NCBI GenBank assembly: GCA_035772405.1
Contig: JAYKKM010000174.1
Span: forward strand, 637,001-701,000
Source of the DNA: Chrysogorgia sp. JL179-B06
Lineage: Eukaryota; Cnidaria; Anthozoa; Scleralcyonacea; Chrysogorgiidae
Length of the DNA: 64,000 nucleotides
Direction: 5' to 3'
A model generated the notes under the pieces. That model was not told the DNA's origin. It was given only the letters and a program-made list of their open reading frames with translations, and searched no databases. The translations under genes were made by a program, and so were the position numbers. This document shows, in pieces, positions 22,297-33,717 of this stretch (its first letter is position 1; each line of letters opens with the position of its first letter).

Positions 22297-25200
22297 CTAT
22301 AAACGTCGAAACATCGTCAGTTTTTTCCGGATTTCTCAACGATCCAGTAATTTCGTCGTTCTGTACCACGGGCAGGAAGAGGTTAACAAACTCGTCAGAG
22401 TAAGGTGGAGCGATGATATCTAAAACCTTGAAGGACATTAGCAACAAAAAATTAGTATACCATTTATATCAAATTCTGTGACTTATAAATAGCTGAGATA
22501 TCGCAGTTTAAGGTTGTGAAAATGCTCGTTACTCGTGTTAAAAATAATTAGGGTTGTTTTGGTGAATAATAATAGTGTCCCTAATGTCTCACAGGGGGAG
22601 GAAAGCTGAAATCGTATTCATAAAACTACCTCTGTAACGAAGTGTCTTATTAGTGAGTTGTCCACTTTCTGTGTCTCGGTGCATTTTCTGATGTAACTGA
22701 TGACAGCAACCACATAGCCTCGACTAACTAGGTGGACCAAGCGATCGAGAATTGTCTTTCTGAAACTTAGCTAAAAGGAACAAGATAATGAATGAGGAGA
22801 TTTTGAAAGCAAGAGCGAGTCATATTTTTTGTTGCGTCGGGTTGTGTTGTGTTAAGTTGCATCGCGCTGTGTTGTGCTACGTTACGTTGTGTGGTGCGTT
22901 GTGTTACGTACTAACGTTGCGTTGCGTTGTGTTGCATTACGTTAATGCATTGTGCTACGTTGCGTTGCAGTTTATCAGTTGTATTAACTGTCAAGTGTTA
23001 CCCTCACTAAATAAAGTTGATTGATTGATTGACTGGTTGTGTAGCATCGTGTTGCGTTATGTGGCATCGTGTTGCGTTATGTTGTGATGTGTTGCATTTG
23101 TAGCATCGTGTTGCGTTATGTTGTGATGTGTTGCATTGTGTAACATCGTGTTGCGTTATGTTGTGATGCGTTGTAGCATCGTGTTGTGTAGCAACACAGC
23201 TGTCGTTATGTGTCCAGCTGTCTGCAGCCTTACCTCAACTAAAGTATCCAGATGTGTGGGAGACTCAAATATTCGGATAAGTAATGACAACACTGCAGAA
23301 TGTTGAAGAGGGTGACACGTACTAATCTTTAAAAAAATGCCAAGAAAAAATACAGAATATAGAGGTCGCAAGGAATTGTGCAGCAAACGAGCAGTGCTAT
23401 CTCTAGTAAATATACCTCGTCAAGTAAAGCAAGATGTAGTGGAGTAGAATCTGTCATCAACTTGAAGAAACTTGGTTCAGATAGCGTGTAATCTACCCAT
23501 TTTAATATTCCCATGGCGACGACAGGAAATCTAGCGAGAGATTATAAAAGTTAACATACGAAGCCTGCATAATCATAAACTACCGTTATATACTACTTTA
23601 CAAATATTGACACTACATTGTAATGCTGTTAGACCAAACCTAACCCAAACACTAAACAACTTATTTAAGCTATATTTATTGAAGACAGTCCTACCAAATG
23701 TACGAAAATTTAAAAATAAAGTGATTTTTTCGGAGGTGTACAGCCGCCGCACTTCTACATCCATCTATATACCATGCCTAAAATAAGACCATGCAGAACT
23801 CTCGAATTTTATCGCTTATTACTGTAAAATAAAAATCCGGTCTTAATTCAGGCATCATTTGCATCCATGGTGAGACGCTTATTCGAAAAAGATGAATCAG
23901 CTAAAAAACAAAAACAAGGTAATAATCTTTAATAGACAACTGGAAATTTCTTGAACATTTTCCTACGAGATAGCGATCAAGAAGGCCATAACAACGAAGA
24001 GATTGACGTTCTTTTTTAATAAATATATGTTATTTTAATACCGGCTGGAAGGTCCGTTTGGAGAAATATTTCCCAATACGTCCCTCGGCCGTTTTTGAGA
24101 CCAAGGGAAATATTTCTCATACGGTCCGAACAAACGGTAAATTTTTTCCCCCCTTAATATCCTGGTTTATTTTTTTTGGTCGTCATCAGTATTTCTAAAT
24201 ATAGTCAGTGGACAAAAAAGAAAAGTCTGTGCTTTTACCTTCGTCAAAGGAAATTGAGAGTTAAGTCTCTTTTGAGTTTCTGATAAAAAAAAACTCACTG
24301 ATATGTCTTTCAATATGTTCAATCTCGTTTGAGTTCATTTTCAAATGATTTTAGAGTATTTTACGGCTTATAATACGCATTTAAAACTGAAATTATGTCG
24401 AGCTGTCCATATGGGCTCATACGAACCGGTCGTTAGCCAATCAAAAAGTAGGACTTGGTATTAAGTTGTGTTATGAGCACTTTTGTCAATCTTTTTTAAC
24501 ATTATAGCACCGCTCTCGATCTAGCGACGCACCAAAAAGTTGCTGAAAATGTAATAAGCGTTGCGGCGCTTTACCATCGAGAATTTACGGTAACTACTAG
24601 AAATACGTTCCACAATAACCCTTCGCCCCAGGCGGGGATAGAGTTTCTTCTTAACTGGAATATTGCGCGTTTCAGTGTTGGTTGATATACCATTTCTAGA
24701 TCTAAGTTATTAAAGTAGTTGAGCACTGGTTATGTGTACAGTACATGTATGCCATGAGTACATGTGCTCTGCATGTATGTCATGAGTACATGCATGTCAT
24801 GAGCCACAAGTAGTATACCTTGTACACTGATACAGCATACTGATCTCTGAAGAGGCCTGAGAAGCCACACCAATCTCTCTAGAACAAACAGTATTGACTC
24901 TTTCAATGGCTTGTCTTGTTGATTTTAAATCGTCTTTATTCAAAGATTCTCTTGTTCCCTGTAAGAATAATAAATTGTAAACACCAAAAGGACCTTACGC
25001 TATCGAATATCAAACCATATCATGATTAAAATGTAACCATTACCTCAGTCCAGACTTCATGAACACTCGCGGCATATGCCAGAAGGTAAATATATTTATA
25101 TTTATGGTCAGCATGTGGAGTGTAGCCTGGTTTGAATAGCTTGTTTAATAACAAATCTAAAAAGAACATGATTTAATATCAAAGTATTAAAATATTAAAA

Positions 25201-28200
25201 TTCCAAAATTATTACCATATGGTACCATCAGTGCCAATATAAATAGTGCCCACACCCCATTGAATCGCGATGACGGTGGTCTTTTACCAGAAGCTTATTT
25301 GCTTCTTGTTAATAGACAAGCCTGGAAATAGTTATTTTTGCTGTACCTGTCAGAATTACCAGCACAAATGAATTTGTACCAGACACAAAAAAGTGTACCT
25401 GTCACAGTACAATTTAGCGTAACGTCTAAAAACTAAGTGTAACATTTCAAAACTTAGCGTAACGTCTCTAAACCTAGCGTAACGTCTCATAACTTAGCGT
25501 AACGTCTCATAACTTTGCGTAACGTCTCCAAAGTTAGCGTAACGTCTCACAACTTAACGTAACGTCTCACAACTTAGCGCAATTTCTCCAAACTTAGCGT
25601 AATGTCTCACAACTTAGCACAATGTCTCTAAACTTAGCGTAATGTCTCCAAACTTAACGTAATGTCTCACAACTTAGCGCAATGTCTCACAACTTAGCGC
25701 AAATGTCTCACAACTTAGCGCAATGTCTCCAAACTTAGCGCAATGTCTCCAAACTTAGCATAACCTCTCATAACTTAGCACAATGTCTGCAAAGTTAGCG
25801 CATCTCCAAATTTAGCGCAATGTCTCTCATCTGAGATTGTACAACAATTAGTATTCGATGTACACTTCGTATGAAACAACACTTTTTGTAATATCAATTA
25901 TTTATAATAATTACAAAATTATAAACAATTATCAGATAAATATGGTGCTCACCCATAAATTGTGAAAGGCGGACAAGTTCCACTGGTGGAGGATCTGATC
26001 CATTATAAAGTTTATATAACTAATAAAGAAAAGCATACAAAATTAAACTATTATATACTACCATTTGTGGCTCATTTTAATACTTTAACTATTGTACTTA
26101 CAACAGTAATGTCTCCTGGGTTTAAAGCATTATGACTAAGTATTGAAGCAAGGGAAGAGGATGCTCTTGGGTACTTGGAAGATCCATTGAGGGCCAGAAG
26201 GAGTTGAGCAACATCGTGTCCGCTTTAACATTAAAAAGAAAGTCATATTGTTCATTACATGTAAGAATTATTGCCAGTGTTTTTCCAGACTCATTATTTC
26301 TAATGGCATTTTATGAATTTATAACCTTTGTCAAATTATTAATTAATTTATTTTGTTTACTTGTTTCAGCCCTATAGTCATGCATGGTGTCTAAAACAGC
26401 TGCAATTTGGTCTCATTTAATTTATCTATAGTTTTCATTTCTCAATGATTGAAACCTTGTATAGCAGACTTAACCTAGCCTGCGTCGCAGACCCCGTGTT
26501 GTGTATTTCAATCACAGGAAATAGACAACTGATTGAAATACACAACACGGGGTCTGCGACGCAGGCTAACTTAACCAGGATTTCAAAAATGGCCATTCAA
26601 AAATTTTGGTGGGCGTGGCCACAGAAACATTTTGGTGGGCATGGCCATGAGCAAGTGTGCTTATCAAACGTATTGAACAGCAGTTCTGTTAAAGGGACAC
26701 TCCGGCCCAAATACAAATGCAGTTCATATGAAAGATCTTACTGACTTTAGTTTATTTCCAAAGTTTCAGCATTCCTATCAATTTAGTTGAGAAGATATTG
26801 CTAGTTGAAATTGAAAATTTGTGGATTGTGATGCCATATTGGTTTTGAAAATATGACGTCATTGAGTGATTCCTTATCGTCAGTGGAGTTGTTTTGATGG
26901 CGATCACATAGTGATAGTTATTGTGAATGGTCTTTGGACGAAAATTAGTCGAAATAAACTATTTAGTTCATCATGCAGGAAAGTAGAGGAGCTTCTTAGG
27001 CATAATACGAGATCACGTCACTCAGTAACGTCATATTTGTGAAACAAAATGGCGTCGAAATTGGACAAACTCTCCAACTTCAACTAGCCACATCTTCTTA
27101 ACTAAATTGATAGGAATGCTGAAACTTTGGAAATAATCTAAAGTCAGTAAGATCTTTCATATGAACTACATTTGTATTTGGGCCGGATTAAGCCCTATAG
27201 TCATGTATGGTGTCTAAAACAGCTGCAATTTGGTCTCATTTAATTTATCTATAGTTTTCATTTCTCAATGATTGAAACCTTGTATAGCAGACTTAACCAG
27301 GATTTCAAAAATGGCCATTCAAAAATTGTGGTGGGTGTGGCCACAGAAACATTTTGGTGGGCATGGCCATGAGCAAGTGTGCTTATCAAACGTATTGAAC
27401 AGCAGTTCTGTTAAACTTTTTGCTACTTCATGTTAGAGCATGCATATACTGTATACATTAAATCGATCTCGCAATCAATCATCATGTCTGCATGTTCTTG
27501 ACAAAAACTAGTAACAAAGCTTACACAACAGCTAAAATAAACAGGAAAATTTTTTTGTTTGAGGAAAATATTGTGCTAATAGGCCATCCATGACCGTCCC
27601 CTGGTCCCGGTTTGGTCTTAAAATGTATATATTCCAACACTCGAAATTTTCCTTCACCATAAATCCTTAGAACACATACGAAAATTGGCCGTCTGATTTT
27701 TCAAAAGTGGCTGTCCTAGACTCCTATGGACGGCTGGACAGCCGCATGCCTATAAAAGCCTATTGTACCATAATTTAATACATACACATTTTGAGCTCTA
27801 AGGTAAACTTCTTGACCAAGTCGTCTTGGACCTACTCCACTTTCTGTGTTTTGTGAGAGTAAATAGAGAAGACATTGTGTATAAAGGTAGGTATGATGAC
27901 CATGAGAGACCATTTTCTAGAAAAGTAAAATTCTATGTTCAGAAAGAAATTATATACTTCAATTTTTCTTTCTCAAATTTAATTATGATTAATAAATTTA
28001 TGAGATTTTGACACCCACGGTAAATTCCTCGATACTTTTTTGCATAAATTCTTCACCATCTTCGAGAAAAGAATTGATCGATGTTTTGAGAACCCTTGAG
28101 AAAACTTCAATCTGATGGCAAGCTGACGTCACACGAGCAATTTCGTCTTGGTAACCAACATCCGATATCAACTAAATAAAAAATAATACAGCATGATACA

Positions 28201-29808
28201 TAAATGTGTCGAGTTGCGTAGGCAGTGTAGAAATATAATTCAAATACTAACTCTAAATGGTTTGGGTACTGCTGAAATTATAGTGTGTAGTAGGTCGAAC
28301 GTTTTTAGCAATGCTGTTCATCAGAGATTAGTGAAACATGATACAGGTATAGCTATAGACCTCTTTCATAATGGCACCCAATTAAATATTCTTTTATATT
28401 CATTTAAATTCGCCTTTCTGACCTCGTTCGTGTGTCAAAATTTCAAAGAATCTTCGCTTTGTAACGAGGCCAGAAAGGCTAATTTGCATGCATATAAAAG
28501 AATATTTAGACTGGCCGCCATTATGAAAGAGGTCTATAATAATATGTTTTATAGTTTACAAAGAGTCACTGATAATTTGGGTAACTATAATACTTTTTCA
28601 TACCTTAATTGTAAAATTAAGCATCAAACAATCTGGATATTGCTCGGCTAGCTTGTAGATCATAGATCGCCATGTTGAATGGGCAATCATTCCTTCTAAC
28701 CAAGAGGGTGTCTGGAGATAAATATAATAAGACTTTATAATTTTATGTATTTTCTCATTATCTCAGCACTAAGAAGGTGGGATGCATGAGGATCTTGGAG
28801 GATATTGCTGGATAGTAAGTGTATTTACCCCTCCTTCCTCTGTGAAGATTGAATCAGCTTTTTTAGCATCAAAGTTTTGAACTATCAATGTTTTTAAGTG
28901 GTCTTCAACCATTTGCTCCACATCGTGAACATCGGCTCCTAAAATATTTTCAAATATCAATTACTAGTACTATACATCATAGTAATCTGTATTGGGATCT
29001 CTGATTCTCACCTGTAAAAATAAGCCAGTTAGCTAGTAGATTGGCAGATTGAGCTGTTCCAGTATAATTATCAGCTAAAAGATCAACAAGCCTTTCAGCT
29101 TCACCACCAGCTTGGAAAAATCTAATGATTGAAAGACAATACTTTCAATTTATTCCATCCATCACCACCTTCATTCATTCATTCCTTCCTTCCTTCCTTG
29201 ATTCCTTCCTTCCTTCCTTGATTCCTTCTTTCTTTCCTTCCTTCCTTCCTCCTTCGTTCGTTCGTTCCTTCTTTCTTTCCTTCCTCCCTCCTTTCCCTTC
29301 CTTCCTTCCCTCCCTTCTTTTCTTTCTTTCCTTTCTTCCTTCCTTCCATCCATTCATCCTTCCTTCCCTTCCTTCCTTCCTTAATCCTTCCTTCCTTGAT
29401 CACTTCCTTTACTCCCCTCCCTCCCTACAGTACCCCTTCCTTCACTCCCTCCCTAACTCCTTCATCCCTCTAGTCCTATATATCCCCTTCCTTCACTCCC
29501 TATCTCATTCAGTCCCTATATATCTCCTTCCTTCACTCCCTATCTCTCGGCCTTCACTTCCTACCTTTTTACACTGCTAAATATCTCAGGCTCCATAATA
29601 TAATCTTTGCCTTTGAAAGGTTCCAAGCAATCTTGAAGCACAAGTTCATCATCTTTCTCTTCTACTGCAGGAGCCATTTGGGGACTTCGAGGCTAATTTC
29701 AACATAAAACATGATTCATTTAATATTTTGATTTCCTTACAAAATACATATACACATTATAATACTTACCGGCTCCTCTTCCCAGCCATCCTCTCCATAA
29801 TCATCCAT
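22297..29808 (-). CDS. NELFCD: NELF complex subunit C/D (TH1-like)
   Basis: NELF-C/D is the scaffold subunit of the negative elongation factor that holds RNA polymerase II at promoter-proximal pauses. Fifteen coding exons join in phase: 29808-29770, 29692-29565, 29121-29012, 28938-28829, 28711-28604, 28171-28019, 27916-27786, 26222-26102, 26019-25953, 25156-25044, 24958-24819, 23530-23416, 23326-23234, 22770-22630, 22426-22297 (566 codons). Diagnostic stretches are [46 protein letters not shown] and [10 protein letters not shown]. Length and order match the animal protein of about 590 residues, lacking only the last dozen residues or so. No matching last exon was seen between the 3' splice donor at 22296 and the LINE. 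Either it lies beyond the window's repeats or translation runs on into the intron. The gene is head to head with PRELID3B. Confidence 0.93.
22810..23190. repeat. Imperfect GTTGCGTTGTG repeat
   Basis: Purine/pyrimidine-alternating units with GTTGCGTTATGTTG cores recur through the intron before the penultimate known NELFCD exon. Short ORFs in it are by-products. Confidence 0.65.
24040..24150. repeat. Short foldback remnant in a NELFCD intron
   Basis: GGTCCG and GAGAAATATTTCCC pair with GGGAAATATTTCTC and CGGTCC in an imperfect hairpin. A related fragment lies at 34715-34745. Confidence 0.5.
25425..25830. repeat. Tandem repeat, about 20-bp AACTTAGCGTAACGTCTC unit
   Basis: Roughly twenty diverged copies lie in the intron between the ninth and tenth NELFCD exons. 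They vary at the CG positions (CG, CA or TG), a pattern that may reflect methylation decay. Confidence 0.8.
26370..26692. repeat. Direct repeat unit U, copy 1 (contains a hAT-type MITE)
   Basis: This unit begins GCCCTATAGTCATGCATGG and ends CTGTTAA. It is repeated at 27192-27414 with high identity. Copy 1 carries an extra 93-bp insertion plus an 8-bp duplication that copy 2 lacks. Confidence 0.85.
26476..26568. mobile_element. 93-bp hAT-like foldback MITE with empty-site control
   Basis: The element is a near-perfect hairpin with ends TAGCCTGCGTCGCAGACC and the inverse. It is flanked by ACTTAACC at 26468-26475 and 26569-26576. The empty site is visible in the sister repeat near 27288-27300. 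An 8-bp duplication is the hAT signature. Confidence 0.9.
26689..27191. mobile_element. 0.5-kb foldback MITE with TTAA ends (family F)
   Basis: It begins TTAAAGGGACACTCCGGCCC, ends GGGCCGGATTAA and is complementary through most of its length. It contains GACGTCA-like sites in both arms. It lies between the two copies of unit U, in an intron of NELFCD. Confidence 0.8.
27192..27414. repeat. Direct repeat unit U, copy 2 (empty site)
   Basis: This is the sister of 26370-26692 without the hAT-like insertion. It reads straight through AGACTTAACCAGGATTT. Confidence 0.85.
28356..28536. mobile_element. Foldback MITE family G in a NELFCD intron
   Basis: The ends are TAGACCTCTTTCATAATGGC and its inverse. 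AATATTCTTTTATAT and TAGCCTTTCTGGCCTCG-like arms pair inside. A second copy is at 50329-50489. Confidence 0.75.
29165..29575. repeat. CCTT/CCCT pyrimidine tract in a NELFCD intron
   Basis: The + strand is almost pure pyrimidine for about 400 bases between the second and third exons of NELFCD. It is a candidate for triplex-forming DNA. The long ORFs on both strands (Ser/Phe/Pro- or Arg/Lys/Glu-rich) come from the repeat. Confidence 0.85.
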
Positions 29809-30001
29809 AATTCTATGACGAAATATGAATAGTATAAAAACGTAATTCTACGACATTTTTCCTATAATGCCATATATTGAATTTACCGGAAATGCTGACG
29901 AATGTTTCCGAAGATAAGTCGACAGGAGACGGAAAAAATGCATCACATATAACTTGACTTCGCGGTCAACTTGTACTTGGTATTGGTAACCGTAGAAAAC
30001 G
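29809..30001. promoter_or_regulatory. Bidirectional promoter region NELFCD / PRELID3B
   Basis: Only 193 bp separate the two start codons, so both 5' UTRs and core promoters lie here. I see no TATA box at a convincing position for either gene. Confidence 0.75.
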
Positions 30002-32922
30002 ATGAAATTATGGTCAACTTCTCATATATTCAGGTAATATTTTATATCTAAGTTTAATATTATAGTCTAACTTTCGAGTTAGAGCAAAATTGTGGCTGTG
30101 TGACGTGTCTTAAGACACGAAACCATTGACTGATTGAGGAACTACAGGTATGTCAAGTCGTGGTCAAGTATCTGTTTACTGTTTGTATTTTTGAGAGGAA
30201 TTTGAACGATTGCGTAAATAGTAGTGCTTCGTTAAAGGTTTTGCCAAGTTACTTGGCATTTTTAGTCGACATCATGTCCTGAACTTTGGACTTGAAAATA
30301 TAATATCGTGGCAAAATATGCAAAATAGACTCATTTTGTAAAGAATTGTACGTGACCATAAATTTTATTATAAAAGTGAGTGTTGACAACGTTTAGCTGT
30401 GACCAGGGCGTCTATGCTGTGACTAAGCTCAAACGATTTGCCTGACATTCCATGGCCGTAACAGGGGGTGGGATTGGGGGGGGGGGGGGGGGCGTGCCTC
30501 CCCCAATAATTTGCTCTGGCGATTTCTTGCCAGTTTAGATCCCTTAAAACTTGCTGGAAATTACTCTCAGAAGTCAGGAAATCCTATTTCAGAGATCCTA
30601 ATTTCAAACATTTTCCATGGGAGCATGTCTCATGACCACCTAGGCCAAAATAAAAAATACTTTGGTTTCTGGTTTCCCGACCCTACCTAGTTTTTGGCCA
30701 GTAAAATACCGACCCTAATCTTTTTATTGAAATTTTGAGTAGCCTGGGCACGAGTTGCAGCTTGATTTGCACCTGGGATAGCAAAAATGGCTGCCGATCC
30801 TGGCAGCATCCTCAATATCAGCGTGGTTTGGTAAAACCTATTGTTCGTCCATGCAATGTTAGGTAAAAAAAGGGGGGAAAAACAAAAACCGACCTACCCT
30901 ACCTAATTTTTTTCAGCGTGAAATAGGAAACCCAGGTATTTTTTTCTTGGTCCTAGCAGTCCAGTCTCATTACCACCCCCCCCCCCCCAATTGACTTTCT
31001 CTTGCTACGGCCCTGCATTCACCAATATATTATTGTTTTACTGCAATTGTACTACAATTTTGTTTTATTTCATTTTATAGGCATGCCTGGGAGACCGTCA
31101 CCCAAGCTGCATGGAGAAAATATCCTAATGATTATAACCCACATGTAAAAGCAATTGATGTTATAGACAGACATATAGACGACGAGGGAAGACTCGTCAC
31201 TAAGCGTGTCATGGGTACACAGTGGAATCTACCGTCGTGGGCTATTTATATATTAGGCTTGCAGGATATGTGTTATGGTTTTGAGCACTCCGTTGTGGAT
31301 CCTAAAGCCAAAATAATGACGTTGAAAGGTCGAAATCTGACATTTTCAGGGATTTTAGGCATTGAAGAAAATTTAGAATATTCACAACATCCAACTGACG
31401 AAAATACGTAAGTACACTTATTATATGACAGGCTATTGTATGGTATATATTCAATCTGCATTCAAAGTGAAACCATGGATAGTAGAAAGACTGGATAGGA
31501 AACTAAGATCACATGTGACGTTTCAAGCGTGCTGAGTGGTTAAGGCACCAGTTGATCGCGTGAAAACCTAGTTGAAAATCGTGATGTCACAAAATCTCCA
31601 TAAATCGCAACTTTTAGCAATAATACAGCTAAAAATGATAGTCAAACAACCAAAAAATATAACAATGCCAATTTACAATGGAATATCCGACTACCATTAC
31701 TCATTTTAGGCAAAAAGTTCCAACTTTTGACGGTGAAAAACGCATCGCAAATTTCAACTAAAACAACGGTAGTCTTTGCGACGCTAGTTTCTTCACAACA
31801 AAAGAAAACAGCTGAAACAAAGACTAACAACATTTACCTCAAACACTTAGGTTGGGCTTAGGTAGATTTGTGAGACGATGCTCAATATAACTACCTGAAT
31901 ACGAAAATATGGAGAATTCAAAGAGAAACTCAGCAAAATCTGCATACTCGTGACATCTTCGTGATATCACAATTTCCAACTAGGTTTTCACGCTGACTTC
32001 AGATAGTTTCCTATCCAATCTTTTTATTATCCATGGTGGAAAAACTTAACATTATAAAACAAAATATCGAAACATGCTAAGGCTAAGCCGTGATTTCCCA
32101 ATCTACAATAGATACAATGCCTTTGTATAATGTTAATAGCAGCCATCTTGTTCTCTTCAACAGGACAATAATGAAGCAGGAAGCTATTGTTACTGTTTTT
32201 GGAGTGAGCTTTGGTAGTTATTGTGAAAAACTGATTACAGACACTTATGATGCTAATTCTAAGAAGGTATTTAAAATCTTATTTTTTGCCTAGTTTCAAC
32301 TAGCACTCCAAAATGTTATGTTATAATGGGTTGTCTCAGGAATGATCCACATCTAGGGGATGGGGTAAAATTAACTTCAGATTAACTGAAATTATTGGAG
32401 GAGATAGGACCTCCATGGGGGGAGTATGGATATTTTCTGGAATGACCCAATATTATATTCATGTAAATCCATCATAACATTGACTAACAAAATACAGAAC
32501 CGCAGTAACTCCAAATAACATATGATATTTAATGAGAATTCAACATTTCACCTAAATTGATGTCATCGTCAGGAAATTGCTAATTTGCTACTGATGTTGA
32601 CAGTTACAGCAGTATGTCTATTAATTCTCAATAACTATGTTAATCTTATTCAGAGTTATTTCATCAAACCACTCAGTGGTTTCCATAATATATTGACTAA
32701 CAACCTGTGTTTCTTCAGGGCCGACAGGCAATGGAGCATGTTATAGGTGTAATAAACCAAGAAATTCAGGATTTAGCTGCAGGAATTGAACAAGCCACAA
32801 CCAAGTTGAACACAGAAATTGAACATGCAACAGCCATGATAAATTCTGAATTAAACGACATCGCACAAGCAGCGACATTACAGACAGTATTCTGCGAGCC
32901 TAACGATTTACCGTCAAGGTGA
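30002..32922 (+). CDS. PRELID3B: PRELI/slowmo-type mitochondrial lipid transfer protein
   Basis: PRELI-family proteins bind TRIAP1-like partners and carry phospholipid (phosphatidylserine in the slowmo branch) across the mitochondrial intermembrane space. Four exons join in phase: 30002-30033, 31081-31407, 32164-32266 and 32719-32922, giving 221 residues. The start MKLWSTSHIF, then HAWETVTQAAWRKYPN, DVIDRHIDDEGRL, QEAIVTVFGVSF and NSKKGRQAMEHVI follow the slowmo/PRELID3 branch rather than PRELID1. The C-terminus is a helical, Ala/Glu-rich stretch longer than in vertebrates. AATAAA lies about 110 bp after the stop. PRELID3A and PRELID3B cannot be told apart from sequence alone; B is preferred because of its neighbour NELFCD. 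Confidence 0.9.
30454..31012. mobile_element. MITE with GGCCGTAACAGG ends in PRELID3B intron 1
   Basis: Ends GGCCGTAACAGG with a G run, and a C run with TTGCTACGGCC, form an imperfect inverted repeat. The interior is non-coding. Confidence 0.55.
31473..32036. mobile_element. Foldback MITE in PRELID3B intron 2
   Basis: The ends CCATGGATAGTAGAAAG and CTTTTTATTATCCATGG pair, as do GGATAGGAAACT and its inverse. A tRNA A-box-like string (TGAGTGGTTAAGG) sits near 31533. Confidence 0.7.
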
Positions 32923-33102
32923 CATAACGACATGCTACAGCCTTTTGGAGATTCTCTCCATCAACAGAAATTTTGAGACATTTCTCTCTGTCAAATTGAT
33001 CAGAGAATATATTCAGGATTACAATTTTTTAATAAACACAGACACAGCCTGATGAAACATGTCCCTGTTATGGCGACCAACCCTCACTACCATTGTGTGT
33101 AT

Positions 33103-33412
33103 TTAAAGTGGCTATCTCACGTTTGGGGATTTCACATATTTGTATTATATTTGGGTCTTCCTGAGCAAAATCATGTTTCTTGTCAGCCGAAAATTTCATC
33201 TTTATGGAGTATCTTTATCGCGTCAAACTTACTGGATGTTATGTTTAGGCATTCCAAACCAGTTTTCTTTTGTTACTTTTATAACTTTAACAGCAAAAAA
33301 GTCCATGAAGATGACCGATTTTCGGAGCTGACAAGATATATTATGATTTTGCTCAGGAAGACCCAAATATTACGAATATGTAAAATCCCCAAACATGAGA
33401 TAGACACTTTAA
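33103..33412. mobile_element. MITE family A, intact copy
   Basis: TTAA ends, GGCTATCTCACGTTTGGGG at the left and TGAGATAGACACTTTAA at the right, with the arms complementary. It lies in the convergent space between PRELID3B and the VPS4-like gene. Confidence 0.75.
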
Positions 33413-33717
33413 ATTATTAAACCATAAAATACTGCATATCTATGTAGTATTAAAACATTTAATAACATTAATGCTAAGGGTGACATTTTACATCCATCTA
33501 GTACTTCATCTATGACTTGTGTGTTGTTTCTCCAAATTGGAACTAAATTAAGTTATAAGATAAATTATAAGACTATTCCATCTAGGAGTTTGTATTTATT
33601 GATAAATAACCGTTTATATTATGCTTGTAATTCGTTATGATATATCTTCTATGTGACGAGTCTTTAAGAAACAAAACTATATGTTAACATTAAACTGTAT
33701 ATATTAAGTTGTTTTGC

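Noticed and set aside
29125..29580. Ser/Phe/Pro-rich ORF and opposite Arg/Lys/Glu-rich ORFs
   Set aside because: They arise from the CCTT tract inside a NELFCD intron.
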